Shown piece by piece: positions 52,596 through 60,718 of a DNA stretch of 64,000 nucleotides. Where the stretch lies: the NCBI GenBank assembly GCA_045599325.1, contig JAZRVT010000031.1:1-64000 (forward strand), in the 5' to 3' direction. Positions within the stretch are counted from its first letter, which is position 1, and each line of letters begins with the position of its first letter. A program made the position numbers and the translations under genes. The notes beneath the pieces are model-generated. The model searched no databases. It was given only the letters and a program-made list of their open reading frames with translations, and was not told the DNA's origin. This stretch comes from Cacconaster sp045599325. GTDB taxonomy: Bacteria; Bacteroidota; Bacteroidia; Bacteroidales; UBA932.

Positions 52596-53084
52596 TCAGT
52601 ATGACAATTCCTCCAACATTTCCCTGGGTATATACGGTGTTGCGACCGCGGCCTTGCCGGATATCTTTATGATAAGTCTCCGGTCACCCTTTATGCGCTT
52701 GATCACCCCTTCACACCCGGCGAATATACCAGACTTGACCCGTATGACAGGACCTTCGAACAATCGAAGATCATCAACTGAAAGCAATATCACCGGATCA
52801 TCGTGCAGCCGCTCCAGCAGCCGCAGTATCTCCATCTGCTCGTCAGGAATAGGCTCAACAAATGTTTTATCCGCGCTGCGATAAAACAACATCCGGTCCC
52901 ACAGCAACCGCCGAATCTCCTCAATCTTACCTTGAGTGCAGCGTATGAAGAGCAAAGATGGTATATCAGCGATACCGGAGGTCTCGACCTCCTCGACCTT
53001 GAGCAGCTTGTCCACGTATGCCCTTTCCCGGATCACACGTGCGGCGAACCACTTCAGACTATTGTTTTCCTGACTCTGAGCCAT
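52596..53084 (-). CDS. UpxY-family transcription antiterminator (NusG-like)
   Basis: A 162-residue protein with a short NusG N-terminal domain (LKWFAARVIRERAYVDKLLK, PSLLFIRCTQGKIEEI) and a C-terminal KOW motif (GPVIRVKSGIFAGCEGVIKRI). In Bacteroides, UpxY proteins bind RNA polymerase and let it pass terminators in their own capsule operon. The gene is usually first in such operons with a UpxZ partner; here it is mid-locus, directly ahead of the AT-rich cassette, with no UpxZ. The 137-base gap upstream has a possible CGCTTC/GAAGCG hairpin (53115-53142) and no clear promoter. Confidence 0.88.
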   Translation of the reverse strand: MAQSQENNSLKWFAARVIRERAYVDKLLKVEEVETSGIADIPSLLFIRCTQGKIEEIRRLLWDRMLFYRSADKTFVEPIPDEQMEILRLLERLHDDPVILLSVDDLRLFEGPVIRVKSGIFAGCEGVIKRIKGDRRLIIKISGKAAVATPYIPREMLEELSY

Positions 53085-53221
53085 ACTTCTCCTATATCTT
53101 CGGGGCTGCTAAATCGCTTCCCCGCCCCGTATTCACGAAGCGGGCAAATGACTGTAAGTCAAACAATTCCGAAGCAGTCCGCCCTAGCCCCTAGTGACGG
53201 TGCCACCTCTGCCCGGAGGAA

Positions 53222-54400
53222 TTACGACTTCCTCCAGACCATCTTGTCCACAATCCCTGTATAGGACTGTATTATCTTTACGACCTTGGTCGATACGTTC
53301 TCTTCCGTATAGTCAGGCACCGGTATGCCGTGATAGCCGTCCCTGCAGAGCTCCACCGCAGTCTCCACTGCCTGGAGCAGCGATTTCTCATCTATGCCGG
53401 CAATTATGAAATCGCCTTTGTCGATGGCCTCCGGCCTCTCTGTCGAGGTGCGGATGCAGACGGCCGGAAATGGATGGCCCACGCTCGTGAAGAACGAAGA
53501 CTCCTCCGGCAGGGTGCCGGAATCGCTGACTACAGCAAAGGCGTTCATCTGCAGGCAGTTGTAGTCGTGGAATCCGAGAGGTTCGCGCTGGATGACCCTC
53601 GGGTCGAGGGCGAATCCGCTTGCCTCGAGGCGCTTGCGGCTGCGCGGGTGGCAGCTGTAGAGTATCGGCATATCGTATTTCTCAGCCATACTGTTGATGG
53701 CGGTGAACAGACTCTTGAAGTTCTTTTCGGTGTCGATGTTCTCCTCGCGGTGGGCGCTGAGGAGAATGTACTTGCCTTTCTCAAGTCCGAGTCTCTTGTG
53801 CACGTCGCTCGCCTCGATCTCGGCGAGGTTCTCGTGGAGCACCTCCGCCATCGGGCTGCCGGTGACGTAAGTGCGCTCCTTCGGCAGGCCGCAGTCGGCC
53901 AGATAGCGGCGTGCGTGCTCGCTGTATGCCATATTGACGTCGGAGATTATGTCCACGATCCTGCGGTTGGTCTCTTCCGGGAGGCATTCGTCCTTGCAGC
54001 GGTTGCCTGCCTCCATATGGAAGATCGGGATATGGAGCCTCTTCGCGCCGATGACGCTGAGGCAGCTGTTGGTGTCGCCCAGGACAAGGACTGCGTCCGG
54101 TCTTGTGGCCACCATCAGCTTGTAGCTTGCGTTTATGATGTTGCCGCAGGTTGCGCCGAGGTCATCCCCCACTGCGTCCAGATAGACCTCCGGATCCTTC
54201 AGCCTGAGGTCCTTGAAGAAGACTCCGTTGAGGTTGTAGTCGTAGTTCTGGCCTGTGTGGGCGAGAATCACGTCGAAATATCTCCTTGTCTTGTTGATGA
54301 CGGCGGCGAGGCGGATGATCTCGGGTCTTGTGCCGACGATGATCAGCAGCTTGAGCCTGCCGTTGTCCGCGAAATGTATCTCTGAGTAGTCGGTCTTCAT
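53222..54400 (-). CDS. capG: UDP-HexNAc 2-epimerase (CapG/FnlC type)
   Basis: A 392-residue non-hydrolysing UDP-GlcNAc 2-epimerase-family enzyme: LLIIVGTRPEIIRLAAVINK, HTGQNYDYNLNGVFF, HMEAGNRCKDECLPEETNR, LSAHREENIDTEKNFK and SDSGTLPEESSFF. With CapE and CapF upstream it makes the third step of UDP-N-acetyl-L-fucosamine synthesis. The 4-base gap to CapF and the CapE-F-G order support the specific call over a generic WecB role in ManNAc synthesis. Confidence 0.87.
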   Translation of the reverse strand: MKTDYSEIHFADNGRLKLLIIVGTRPEIIRLAAVINKTRRYFDVILAHTGQNYDYNLNGVFFKDLRLKDPEVYLDAVGDDLGATCGNIINASYKLMVATRPDAVLVLGDTNSCLSVIGAKRLHIPIFHMEAGNRCKDECLPEETNRRIVDIISDVNMAYSEHARRYLADCGLPKERTYVTGSPMAEVLHENLAEIEASDVHKRLGLEKGKYILLSAHREENIDTEKNFKSLFTAINSMAEKYDMPILYSCHPRSRKRLEASGFALDPRVIQREPLGFHDYNCLQMNAFAVVSDSGTLPEESSFFTSVGHPFPAVCIRTSTERPEAIDKGDFIIAGIDEKSLLQAVETAVELCRDGYHGIPVPDYTEENVSTKVVKIIQSYTGIVDKMVWRKS

Positions 54401-54404
54401 ACCT

Positions 54405-55610
54405 TTACTTTACTGGTTCAAAATAAGTGTCAGGCCTGCCGGAGTCGAAGATTTCATTGCACCACATCACAGTGACGAGCTCTTCGCTGTCGGAGAGGTT
54501 GATGATGTTGTGGGTCCAGCCCGGGAGCATATGGACAGCCTCGATCTTCTCGCCGCTGACCTCGAACTCCACCGTCTCGCCTGTCAGCAGGTTGCGTTCC
54601 TGGATCAGCCCGCGGCCTGAGACCACAATGAAGAACTCCCATTTGGTGTTGTGCCAGTGCTCACCCTTCTTTATGCCGGGTTTGCTGACGTTGACGCTCA
54701 CCTGACCTCCGCTGACAGTGTGGAGCAGCTCGGTGAAACTTCCCCTCTGGTCGCAGTTCATCCTGAGCGGGAAGGATATCTTCTCTGCAGGAAGATAGCT
54801 CAGATAGGTGCTGTAAAGTTTCTTGGCGAAGCTTCCCTCACGTATCTCAGGTATCATCAGGTTTTTCGGCTGGTCTGCGAACTTGTAGAGCAGGTCCACA
54901 ATCTCTCCGAGAGTCGCCTTGTGGGTCACAGGGCACCAGCAGTATTTGCCGTCGTCTATCGGGAATACTCCGAGACCGTCGAAGTCGCAGCGGTGCTCCT
55001 TTCCCTGCAGAGCTCCCATCATCTCATCGACGAGGTCGTCTATATAAAGCAGTTCGAGCTCCACGCCCGGATCGTTGACTGTTATCGGAAGGTCGTGGGC
55101 GATGTTGTTGCAGAAGGTGGCTACAGCGCTGTTGTAGTTAGGCCTGCACCACTTTCCGAAGAGGTTCGGGAAGCGGTAGACAAGCACCCTTGCGCCGGTC
55201 TCCTCGCTGTATTTGAGGAAGAGTTCCTCCCCTGCCTTCTTGCTGCGGCCGTACTCGCTGTTGCCGAAGCGGCCCGCGAGCGACGCCTGCTGGCTGCTGC
55301 TTAACATTACAGGGCATCTGTTGCCGTGCTTCTTCAGGGTGTCGAGCAGTGTGCTGGCAAAACCGAAGTTGCCCTCCATAAACTCGCTCTGCTCCTTCGG
55401 GCGGTTGACTCCCGCAAGGTTGAAGACGAAGTCCGCCTCACGGCACCACTCGTCCAGCTGCGCGGGCGTGCTGTCGATGTCATACTGGAATACCTCCTCT
55501 ATCTGAAGGCCGCCGTACCATCCCGCCTTTCCGCTCCGGATGTTCTCCAGCTGCGCGCAGAGGTTGCGGCCCACGAAACCTTTCGCTCCTGTGACGAGTA
55601 TCTTCATCAC
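54405..55610 (-). CDS. capF: CapF-like reductase with cupin domain
   Basis: A 401-residue two-domain protein. The N-terminal SDR domain has ILVTGAKGFVGRNLCAQLE and YGRSKKAGEELFLKYS (YxxxK); the C-terminal cupin has NVSKPGIKKGEHWHNTKWE with metal-binding histidines and LPGWTHNIINLSDSEELVT. This is the exact CapF layout, in which the cupin epimerises C3 and the SDR reduces C4. It overlaps CapE by four bases and precedes CapG by four. Confidence 0.9.
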   Translation of the reverse strand: MMKILVTGAKGFVGRNLCAQLENIRSGKAGWYGGLQIEEVFQYDIDSTPAQLDEWCREADFVFNLAGVNRPKEQSEFMEGNFGFASTLLDTLKKHGNRCPVMLSSSQQASLAGRFGNSEYGRSKKAGEELFLKYSEETGARVLVYRFPNLFGKWCRPNYNSAVATFCNNIAHDLPITVNDPGVELELLYIDDLVDEMMGALQGKEHRCDFDGLGVFPIDDGKYCWCPVTHKATLGEIVDLLYKFADQPKNLMIPEIREGSFAKKLYSTYLSYLPAEKISFPLRMNCDQRGSFTELLHTVSGGQVSVNVSKPGIKKGEHWHNTKWEFFIVVSGRGLIQERNLLTGETVEFEVSGEKIEAVHMLPGWTHNIINLSDSEELVTVMWCNEIFDSGRPDTYFEPVK

Positions 55611-56656
55611 TTTGCGATGTTTCCAATGCCCTTCAGTTCGTTCCGGATATACTCCAGAGAGGCGATCTTCGCCTTGGTCTCCTCAAGGCCGAGACGGCGG
55701 GTATTGTTGGAGTTGAACTCTGAGAGGGTCACACGGCGTGTGTCGCCTTCAGTGAAATATTTGTCATAGTTGAGGGTGCGGTTGTCGGCAGGAACCCTGT
55801 AGAAATCACCCATATCTTCAGCCTTGGCGCACTCCTCGTTGGTCAGGAGTGTCTCGTACATCTTCTCGCCGTGGCGGATGCCTATCACCTTGATATCCTC
55901 CTTCCTGCCGCCGAAGAGCTCGCATACGGCCTCCGCCTGGGTGCGGATGGTGCAGGCCGGGGCCTTCTGGACAAGGATGTCGCCGTTCTGGCCGTGCTCG
56001 AATGCGAATAGCACCAGGTCCACCGCCTCCTCGAGGCTCATTATGAAACGGGTCATCTCAGGTTCGGTCACAGTCACAGGGTTGCCGCTGCGGATCTGGT
56101 CAATCCAGAGAGGGATGACGCTGCCTCGGGAGCACATCACATTGCCGTAGCGGGTGCAGCATATCTTTGTGCCGAGGGAGTTGCGGCTCTTTGCCACAGC
56201 CACCTTCTCCTCGAGCGCCTTGCTGATGCCCATAGCGTTGATCGGATATGCAGCCTTGTCGGTGGAGAGGCAGATGACGCACTTCACCCCGGCATCGATA
56301 GCGGCGTCAAGGACATTGTCTGTGCCTATCACATTGGTCTTCACAGCCTCCATCGGGAAGAACTCGCAGGAAGGCACCTGTTTCAGCGCTGCGGCGTGGA
56401 AGATGTAATCAACCCCGCGCATCGCGGTCTTGAGGGTGCTTTTGTTGCGGACGTCACCGATATAGAATTTGATCTTTGATGCGCAGTCGGGGTATTTCAC
56501 CTGGTACTCGTGGCGCATATCGTCCTGCTTCTTCTCGTCGCGTGAGAAGATTCTGATCTCGCGGATGTCAGTTTCCAGGAAACGCCTTAGGACAGCATTT
56601 CCGAAGCTTCCTGTCCCGCCTGTGATCATCAGGACTTTGTCTTTGAAGATTGACAT
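55607..56656 (-). CDS. capE: UDP-GlcNAc 4,6-dehydratase/5-epimerase (CapE type)
   Basis: A 349-residue extended SDR: MITGGTGSFGNAVLRRFLET, IFHAAALKQVPSCEFFPMEA, CLSTDKAAYPINAMGISKA (dehydratase form of the S-x-D-K-x-M-x-x-K site). It makes the 4-keto-6-deoxy-L intermediate for UDP-FucNAc. The short, soluble form and adjacency to CapF and CapG distinguish it from the membrane-bound PglF/CapD-type enzyme at 60719. Confidence 0.9.
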   Translation of the reverse strand: MSIFKDKVLMITGGTGSFGNAVLRRFLETDIREIRIFSRDEKKQDDMRHEYQVKYPDCASKIKFYIGDVRNKSTLKTAMRGVDYIFHAAALKQVPSCEFFPMEAVKTNVIGTDNVLDAAIDAGVKCVICLSTDKAAYPINAMGISKALEEKVAVAKSRNSLGTKICCTRYGNVMCSRGSVIPLWIDQIRSGNPVTVTEPEMTRFIMSLEEAVDLVLFAFEHGQNGDILVQKAPACTIRTQAEAVCELFGGRKEDIKVIGIRHGEKMYETLLTNEECAKAEDMGDFYRVPADNRTLNYDKYFTEGDTRRVTLSEFNSNNTRRLGLEETKAKIASLEYIRNELKGIGNIAK

Positions 56657-56679
56657 ATGATTATTCTTAAAACTGATCT

Positions 56680-57363
56680 TTAAATTTCAATCACCTTCTT
56701 CGGCCACCTCAGCGGGAAAGCCATCTTCCCGTCAAGGATGGATCGGAGCTGGTGGAGCGAGTGGAGGTCGCTGGAGAGGAAATCTATCCACCCCTTGCGC
56801 GCCAGATACTTCAAAATCTTTATCGAGCCGGAACCGTAGGCGCCGAGCAGCGACATATAGTTGCACTGGAAGCGGCAGCCGTTCTCCCTGAGAAGGTCGA
56901 AATCGCTGAGGCTGTCCGCCATATAAAGGTAACGCTCCGGGTGGGCCAGTACCGGCCGGAATCCGGCAAGGACGAGTTCCATCACCGCGGCCTCGAGATT
57001 CTGGCTGCGGAAATAATAGGACATCTCCACAAGTATTGACCTGTCGGGCCAGCAGAGCAGCCGTTCAGGCTCACGCTTCACCCTCTCCTCGAAGCCGCCC
57101 ACAATCATATACTCCGCCGCAAGGCCTGTCTTCAGGCCGAGGCTCCCAGGAATCTTCGCCGAGAACTCCCCGTAGCGCCGGCGCAGCCGCTCCTCGCTGC
57201 TGTCGGGGAACTGCTCCGGGTTGAGGTGCGGGGTGAAGGTTATCTCCCTCACTCCGGCCGCAGCCAGCAGCGACAGAGCCTCCAGGGAGTCGGCGGTGTG
57301 GCGGAAGCCGTCGTCGACTCCGGGGAGGATATGGTTGTGGATGTCTGTGGAGCGGATGTTCAA
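56680..57363 (-). CDS. PHP-type tyrosine phosphatase (CpsB/YwqE-like)
   Basis: A 227-residue metal-dependent phosphatase: STDIHNHILPGVDDGFR (metal HxH), EITFTPHLNPEQFPD, AHPERYLYMADSLSD and FLSSDLHSLHQ. CpsB-type enzymes dephosphorylate the tyrosine tail of Wzc kinases. It starts one base after the Wzc stop, so kinase and phosphatase are cotranslated, matching the usual pair. It controls the phosphorylation cycle needed for chain export. Confidence 0.88.
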   Translation of the reverse strand: MNIRSTDIHNHILPGVDDGFRHTADSLEALSLLAAAGVREITFTPHLNPEQFPDSSEERLRRRYGEFSAKIPGSLGLKTGLAAEYMIVGGFEERVKREPERLLCWPDRSILVEMSYYFRSQNLEAAVMELVLAGFRPVLAHPERYLYMADSLSDFDLLRENGCRFQCNYMSLLGAYGSGSIKILKYLARKGWIDFLSSDLHSLHQLRSILDGKMAFPLRWPKKVIEI

Positions 57364-57364
57364 T

Positions 57365-59890
57365 TTAGCTGTCTATTGATGGTCCGAGGTCTGATTCAGG
57401 GTTTGCGGCAGAGGCTTTGCGGCGCTTCGACTCATCGTCGCCGTAGCCGTATCCATAGCCGTAGCTGTGTCCGTAGCCGTAGCCGTAGCCGTAACCGTAA
57501 CCCTTGCCGTAGCCGTAGTGATACTTCTTGGATGAGTAGTCTATGCCGTTGAGCACGATGTTGACGTTCTTGATAGGCTTGGTCGGGTCGTCGGTCACAT
57601 CCTTGAACTCATCGAGGATCTTCAGGTTGGTGACGCCTGACCTCACGACATAGAGGGTGGCGTCGACGAACGGATTGATGAAGGATGAGTCGTTGACAGG
57701 AAGATATGGAGCGGAGTCCACGATAATATAGTCATACTTGCTGCGGAAATGGCCGAAGAACTCCTCGAAGTTGCATCTCGCCAGTACTTCCATAGGGTTA
57801 GGCGGGACAGGCCCGGCGAAAATGACGCTGAGTCCTGGGACAGAGGCACTCTCCACAGGCAGGCTTTCAGGGTCCTCACTCTTTCCGAGCAGATAGCTGA
57901 CCATAGTACCTCTCGCCTTGGTGCTCTCCTCCTTGAAGATGTTGCGGAGCATAGGCTTGCGGATGTCGAGGCCGACGATCAGCACCTTCTTCCCGAGGCG
58001 TGCGATGGATACCGCAAGGTTGGAGGCCACGAAGGACTTGCCTTCGCCAGGGACTGAAGAGGTGACCTGGAGAATCTGAGATTCAGGCAGATACTTGAGG
58101 TTGGCGCGCAGCATTCCGAAGGACTCGGAGCAGTTGTCGCGGCCGCCTGAGATGATGTTGCTCTCACTCTTGTCATCCTTCTTTGCAATCACTGCAATCA
58201 CAGGGGTGTCGGTTCGGCTTGTGATGTCGGACTTGGTCTCGACTGTGGTGCGGAGCATCATCCGGAGACATACTACCAGCGGAGGCAGGCAGAGGCCGAG
58301 GAGAAGAGCAATAAGGAAAATCTGGGATTTCTTCGGACTGATCGGGCGGTCAGAGCCGAACGCTGTCTCAATGACTCTGAAATTGTCGGTCTGGGAGCGC
58401 ATTGCAATCTGGGTCTCCTCCTTCTTCTGCTGGAGCATCAGGTAGAGAGGCTCTATCACGTCGAGCTTGCGGCCTAACTGCTGCACCTGGAGCTGCTGGC
58501 GAGGCATATTGGAAAGCTGTGCCTTGCCGGCTGTGATATTGCGCTGGATTTCATCCTGCTTGGTCCTGTAGACATTCATCAGGTGGGCCACAGTGGCGTC
58601 TATGCTGGCCTTCTGCTGGTCCAGCTGGGAGTTGATGGTCAGCACACGCGGGTTGCTCTCACTTGAATTGGCTACCATCCTTTCGCGTTCATTGACAAGC
58701 GTGTTGTAGTTTGCGATTATGCTGTTGAGTCCGTGGTCGCTCACTCCCACATTTGCAGGGATGGCGCTGTATTCACCCGGTGACTGCTGGTCAACACAGT
58801 CCTGCACCATCTGGAGGACCTGCATCTGGAAGACCACCTCGTCGAGCCTCTCCTTGTTCTTCTGGTCTGCGGAAAGGACGAACTGGGACTGTGAGGAGAT
58901 ATCCACCAGGGCCTGGCTGGAGCGGTATGACTGGTAGCTTGACTCGGCCGCACCGAGTTCCTTCGAAAGTTCCGCCAGACGGCTGTCGATGAACTCTACG
59001 GCACGGATTCCTGCAATGTTGGAATAATCGCGGGCCTCATTGTTGGTGGTCTCTACAAGAGCGTTCAGCACGTCGCGAGCCCTGGCCTTGATATTGTCAG
59101 TAATGCTGAGTATGACTACATCGCCAGGAGCATAGGCTGTGCGCTGGGATTTCTGTATGTCAGCGGAGAGTCTGCCTGACAGCGAGGTGCCCATCCTGTA
59201 CGGAGCTGTCCAGGTGCACATATACTTGTAACCGGACTTTACATCGTCAGGCTTTGTCAGGGAGACACAGAAAACCGCTCCCTTGAGATCGATGTTTGCC
59301 CCGTATGAGAAATCCTCTGTCTCAAGCTTGATCTTCAGCCCGTTCACCTTCAGTTCCTGAACGGTATATGTGGAGTCGCTTGAATGGCGGAACTTGAGTG
59401 ATAGGCTTTTAACCGACTGAGTGTCAAGTGACGGGTCATCGAAAACAAGCGACGCAGCGAAGGGCTGGTTGCCATAATACTCGTACTGCTTGAAGCCGAA
59501 CAGCCGGTTGAAGAAGTTCACTCTTCCGGCGACAGGGGTGCCGAAGCTGTAGTAGCGGGTGTTGAGCCTGAGGTTCTCTACAACCTTGCTCATCATCGTA
59601 GGGCTCTTGAGGATGAAAACTTCATTGTCAATCCTCTTTGAAGTGCTGCTGTTGGTGAGGTCGCGGATGACCCTGAGCTCAGGACTTGCATCGCCGCCCC
59701 TGTTGAGCATCATCCAGGTGGACTGCCTGTACTCGGCAGGCTGCATCCTGACATAGAAGAAAGCGATGATCAGGGCCGCTGCCACAGAGATGAGAATCCA
59801 CCAGCGGAGACGCCAGATGAAATCAAGTATTTCGCGGTAAGATATGGTGTTCTCACCGCCAGGGGTAATGTTGTTGGAATTGCTGTCCAT
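57365..59890 (-). CDS. wzc: Wzc-type tyrosine autokinase, polysaccharide co-polymerase
   Basis: ATG 59890 gives 841 residues; the frame to 60010 reads over Wza. Residues ~20-560 are the Wzz-like periplasmic region with membrane helices at ~31-49 and ~545-565. The cytoplasmic kinase has Walker A VPGEGKSF (~614-621), Walker A-prime VLIVGLDIRKPML and Walker B YIIVDSAPYL (~722-731). The end carries 12 tyrosines within ~28 residues in a YG-repeat (KGYGYGYGYGYGHSYG), unlike the looser tyrosine cluster of E. coli Wzc. It controls polymer length and export with Wza. Confidence 0.93.
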   Translation of the reverse strand: MDSNSNNITPGGENTISYREILDFIWRLRWWILISVAAALIIAFFYVRMQPAEYRQSTWMMLNRGGDASPELRVIRDLTNSSTSKRIDNEVFILKSPTMMSKVVENLRLNTRYYSFGTPVAGRVNFFNRLFGFKQYEYYGNQPFAASLVFDDPSLDTQSVKSLSLKFRHSSDSTYTVQELKVNGLKIKLETEDFSYGANIDLKGAVFCVSLTKPDDVKSGYKYMCTWTAPYRMGTSLSGRLSADIQKSQRTAYAPGDVVILSITDNIKARARDVLNALVETTNNEARDYSNIAGIRAVEFIDSRLAELSKELGAAESSYQSYRSSQALVDISSQSQFVLSADQKNKERLDEVVFQMQVLQMVQDCVDQQSPGEYSAIPANVGVSDHGLNSIIANYNTLVNERERMVANSSESNPRVLTINSQLDQQKASIDATVAHLMNVYRTKQDEIQRNITAGKAQLSNMPRQQLQVQQLGRKLDVIEPLYLMLQQKKEETQIAMRSQTDNFRVIETAFGSDRPISPKKSQIFLIALLLGLCLPPLVVCLRMMLRTTVETKSDITSRTDTPVIAVIAKKDDKSESNIISGGRDNCSESFGMLRANLKYLPESQILQVTSSVPGEGKSFVASNLAVSIARLGKKVLIVGLDIRKPMLRNIFKEESTKARGTMVSYLLGKSEDPESLPVESASVPGLSVIFAGPVPPNPMEVLARCNFEEFFGHFRSKYDYIIVDSAPYLPVNDSSFINPFVDATLYVVRSGVTNLKILDEFKDVTDDPTKPIKNVNIVLNGIDYSSKKYHYGYGKGYGYGYGYGYGHSYGYGYGYGDDESKRRKASAANPESDLGPSIDS
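57440..57518. repeat. Six-base tandem repeats coding the Tyr-Gly tail of Wzc
   Basis: Imperfect CCGTAG-type hexamers occur about 12 times on the plus strand; each unit encodes Tyr-Gly on the minus strand. Units of six keep the frame, so slippage would only add or remove tyrosine pairs. Confidence 0.75.
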
Positions 59891-59897
59891 TTGTATG

Positions 59898-60686
59898 CTA
59901 TTTAACTCTTCCGCCAAGGGATATGATGGCGCTTGTGATTGCCAGAATTGAAGTGATGCTTGAGAGGACTGTTGTCCAGACTCCCATTGAATTGGTGGCG
60001 TTCGCCACACGGCCTGCGGATGGCGGGATATAGAGGATGTCGTTCTGCTGCAGGAAGAAGTAAGGGGAGTCGAGCAGATGGCTCTGCTTCAGGTCAACGA
60101 GGTAGTGCTCGATCTTGCCGTCCTCCTCGCGGAGCAGGATGATGCCGTCACGCTCGGCTGTGAGCTTCAGGTCGCCGGCATATGAGATGGCCTGCAGGAT
60201 ATTTACCTTTTCGGAATCCATCGTATAGGTTCCCGGCCTGCTGACCTCGCCGAGGACAGTGATCTTGTAGTTGCGGAAATCGACATAGACAATCGGATCC
60301 TTCACGTCCTTCCCGATCTCCCTGGTAAGATACTCCGCCAGTTGGTTTCGTGTCATCCCCTCTACGTGGATTGTGCCGAGTATAGGGAACTGGATGTTTC
60401 CGTTTGAGTCCACCAGATATCCCAGAGTCGAGTTCTCAGGGTTGCGGTATCCGCTTACTGATTCAGTGAGAGTGAGGTTGTAAGGGGTGATGACGGTCTT
60501 GTCCGGGCCAGTGACGACGATGGTGAGCTTGTCGTCCTTCTTGATCTTCGCCTCATAGGCTGTGGTCAGTTCCTGCAGCTGCACCTGGTCGATGTCCTGG
60601 AAATAGAGTATCTTCTCAGGTGTCGAGCAGCTCACGGCAGCGGCTGCAGCCAGCGCAGCGATGATCAGCAGTTTGAAATTCTTCAT
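59898..60686 (-). CDS. wza: Wza-like polysaccharide export lipoprotein
   Basis: From ATG 60686 (MKNFKLLII) the 262-residue product has a lipobox (AAVSCSTPE), then KIKKDDKLTIVVTGPD with a Poly_export domain. SLBB-type elements are GYLVDSNGNIQFPILGTIHV and YKITVLGEVSRPGTYTM. A C-terminal helix (TTVLSSITSILAITSAIISL) would insert in the outer membrane. It forms the export channel with Wzc, whose gene starts 7 bases later. Confidence 0.9.
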   Translation of the reverse strand: MKNFKLLIIAALAAAAAVSCSTPEKILYFQDIDQVQLQELTTAYEAKIKKDDKLTIVVTGPDKTVITPYNLTLTESVSGYRNPENSTLGYLVDSNGNIQFPILGTIHVEGMTRNQLAEYLTREIGKDVKDPIVYVDFRNYKITVLGEVSRPGTYTMDSEKVNILQAISYAGDLKLTAERDGIILLREEDGKIEHYLVDLKQSHLLDSPYFFLQQNDILYIPPSAGRVANATNSMGVWTTVLSSITSILAITSAIISLGGRVK

Positions 60687-60718
60687 ATCAATCATATTTT
60701 ACATTCTATTGTTCCTTG

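Larger units (their letters stand above)
25757..53084 (-). other. AT-rich variable cassette of the polysaccharide locus
   Basis: From the UpxY gene to the second PglD-like gene, base composition is visibly richer in A/T than the flanking blocks (18.0-24.2 kb and 53.2-64 kb), and genes include Wzx, Wzy, glycosyltransferases and decorating enzymes. This is the usual signature of a horizontally exchanged serotype region. All genes lie on the minus strand with short gaps or overlaps. Confidence 0.7.

Noticed and set aside
53330..54385. Long plus-strand frame (351 residues) opposite capG
   Set aside because: Shadow of a well-conserved epimerase; valine/alanine/glutamate-rich low-information product.
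59891..60010. 40-residue N-terminal extension of Wzc
   Set aside because: It overlaps the Wza coding sequence; ATG 59890 yields the usual short cytoplasmic N-terminus.
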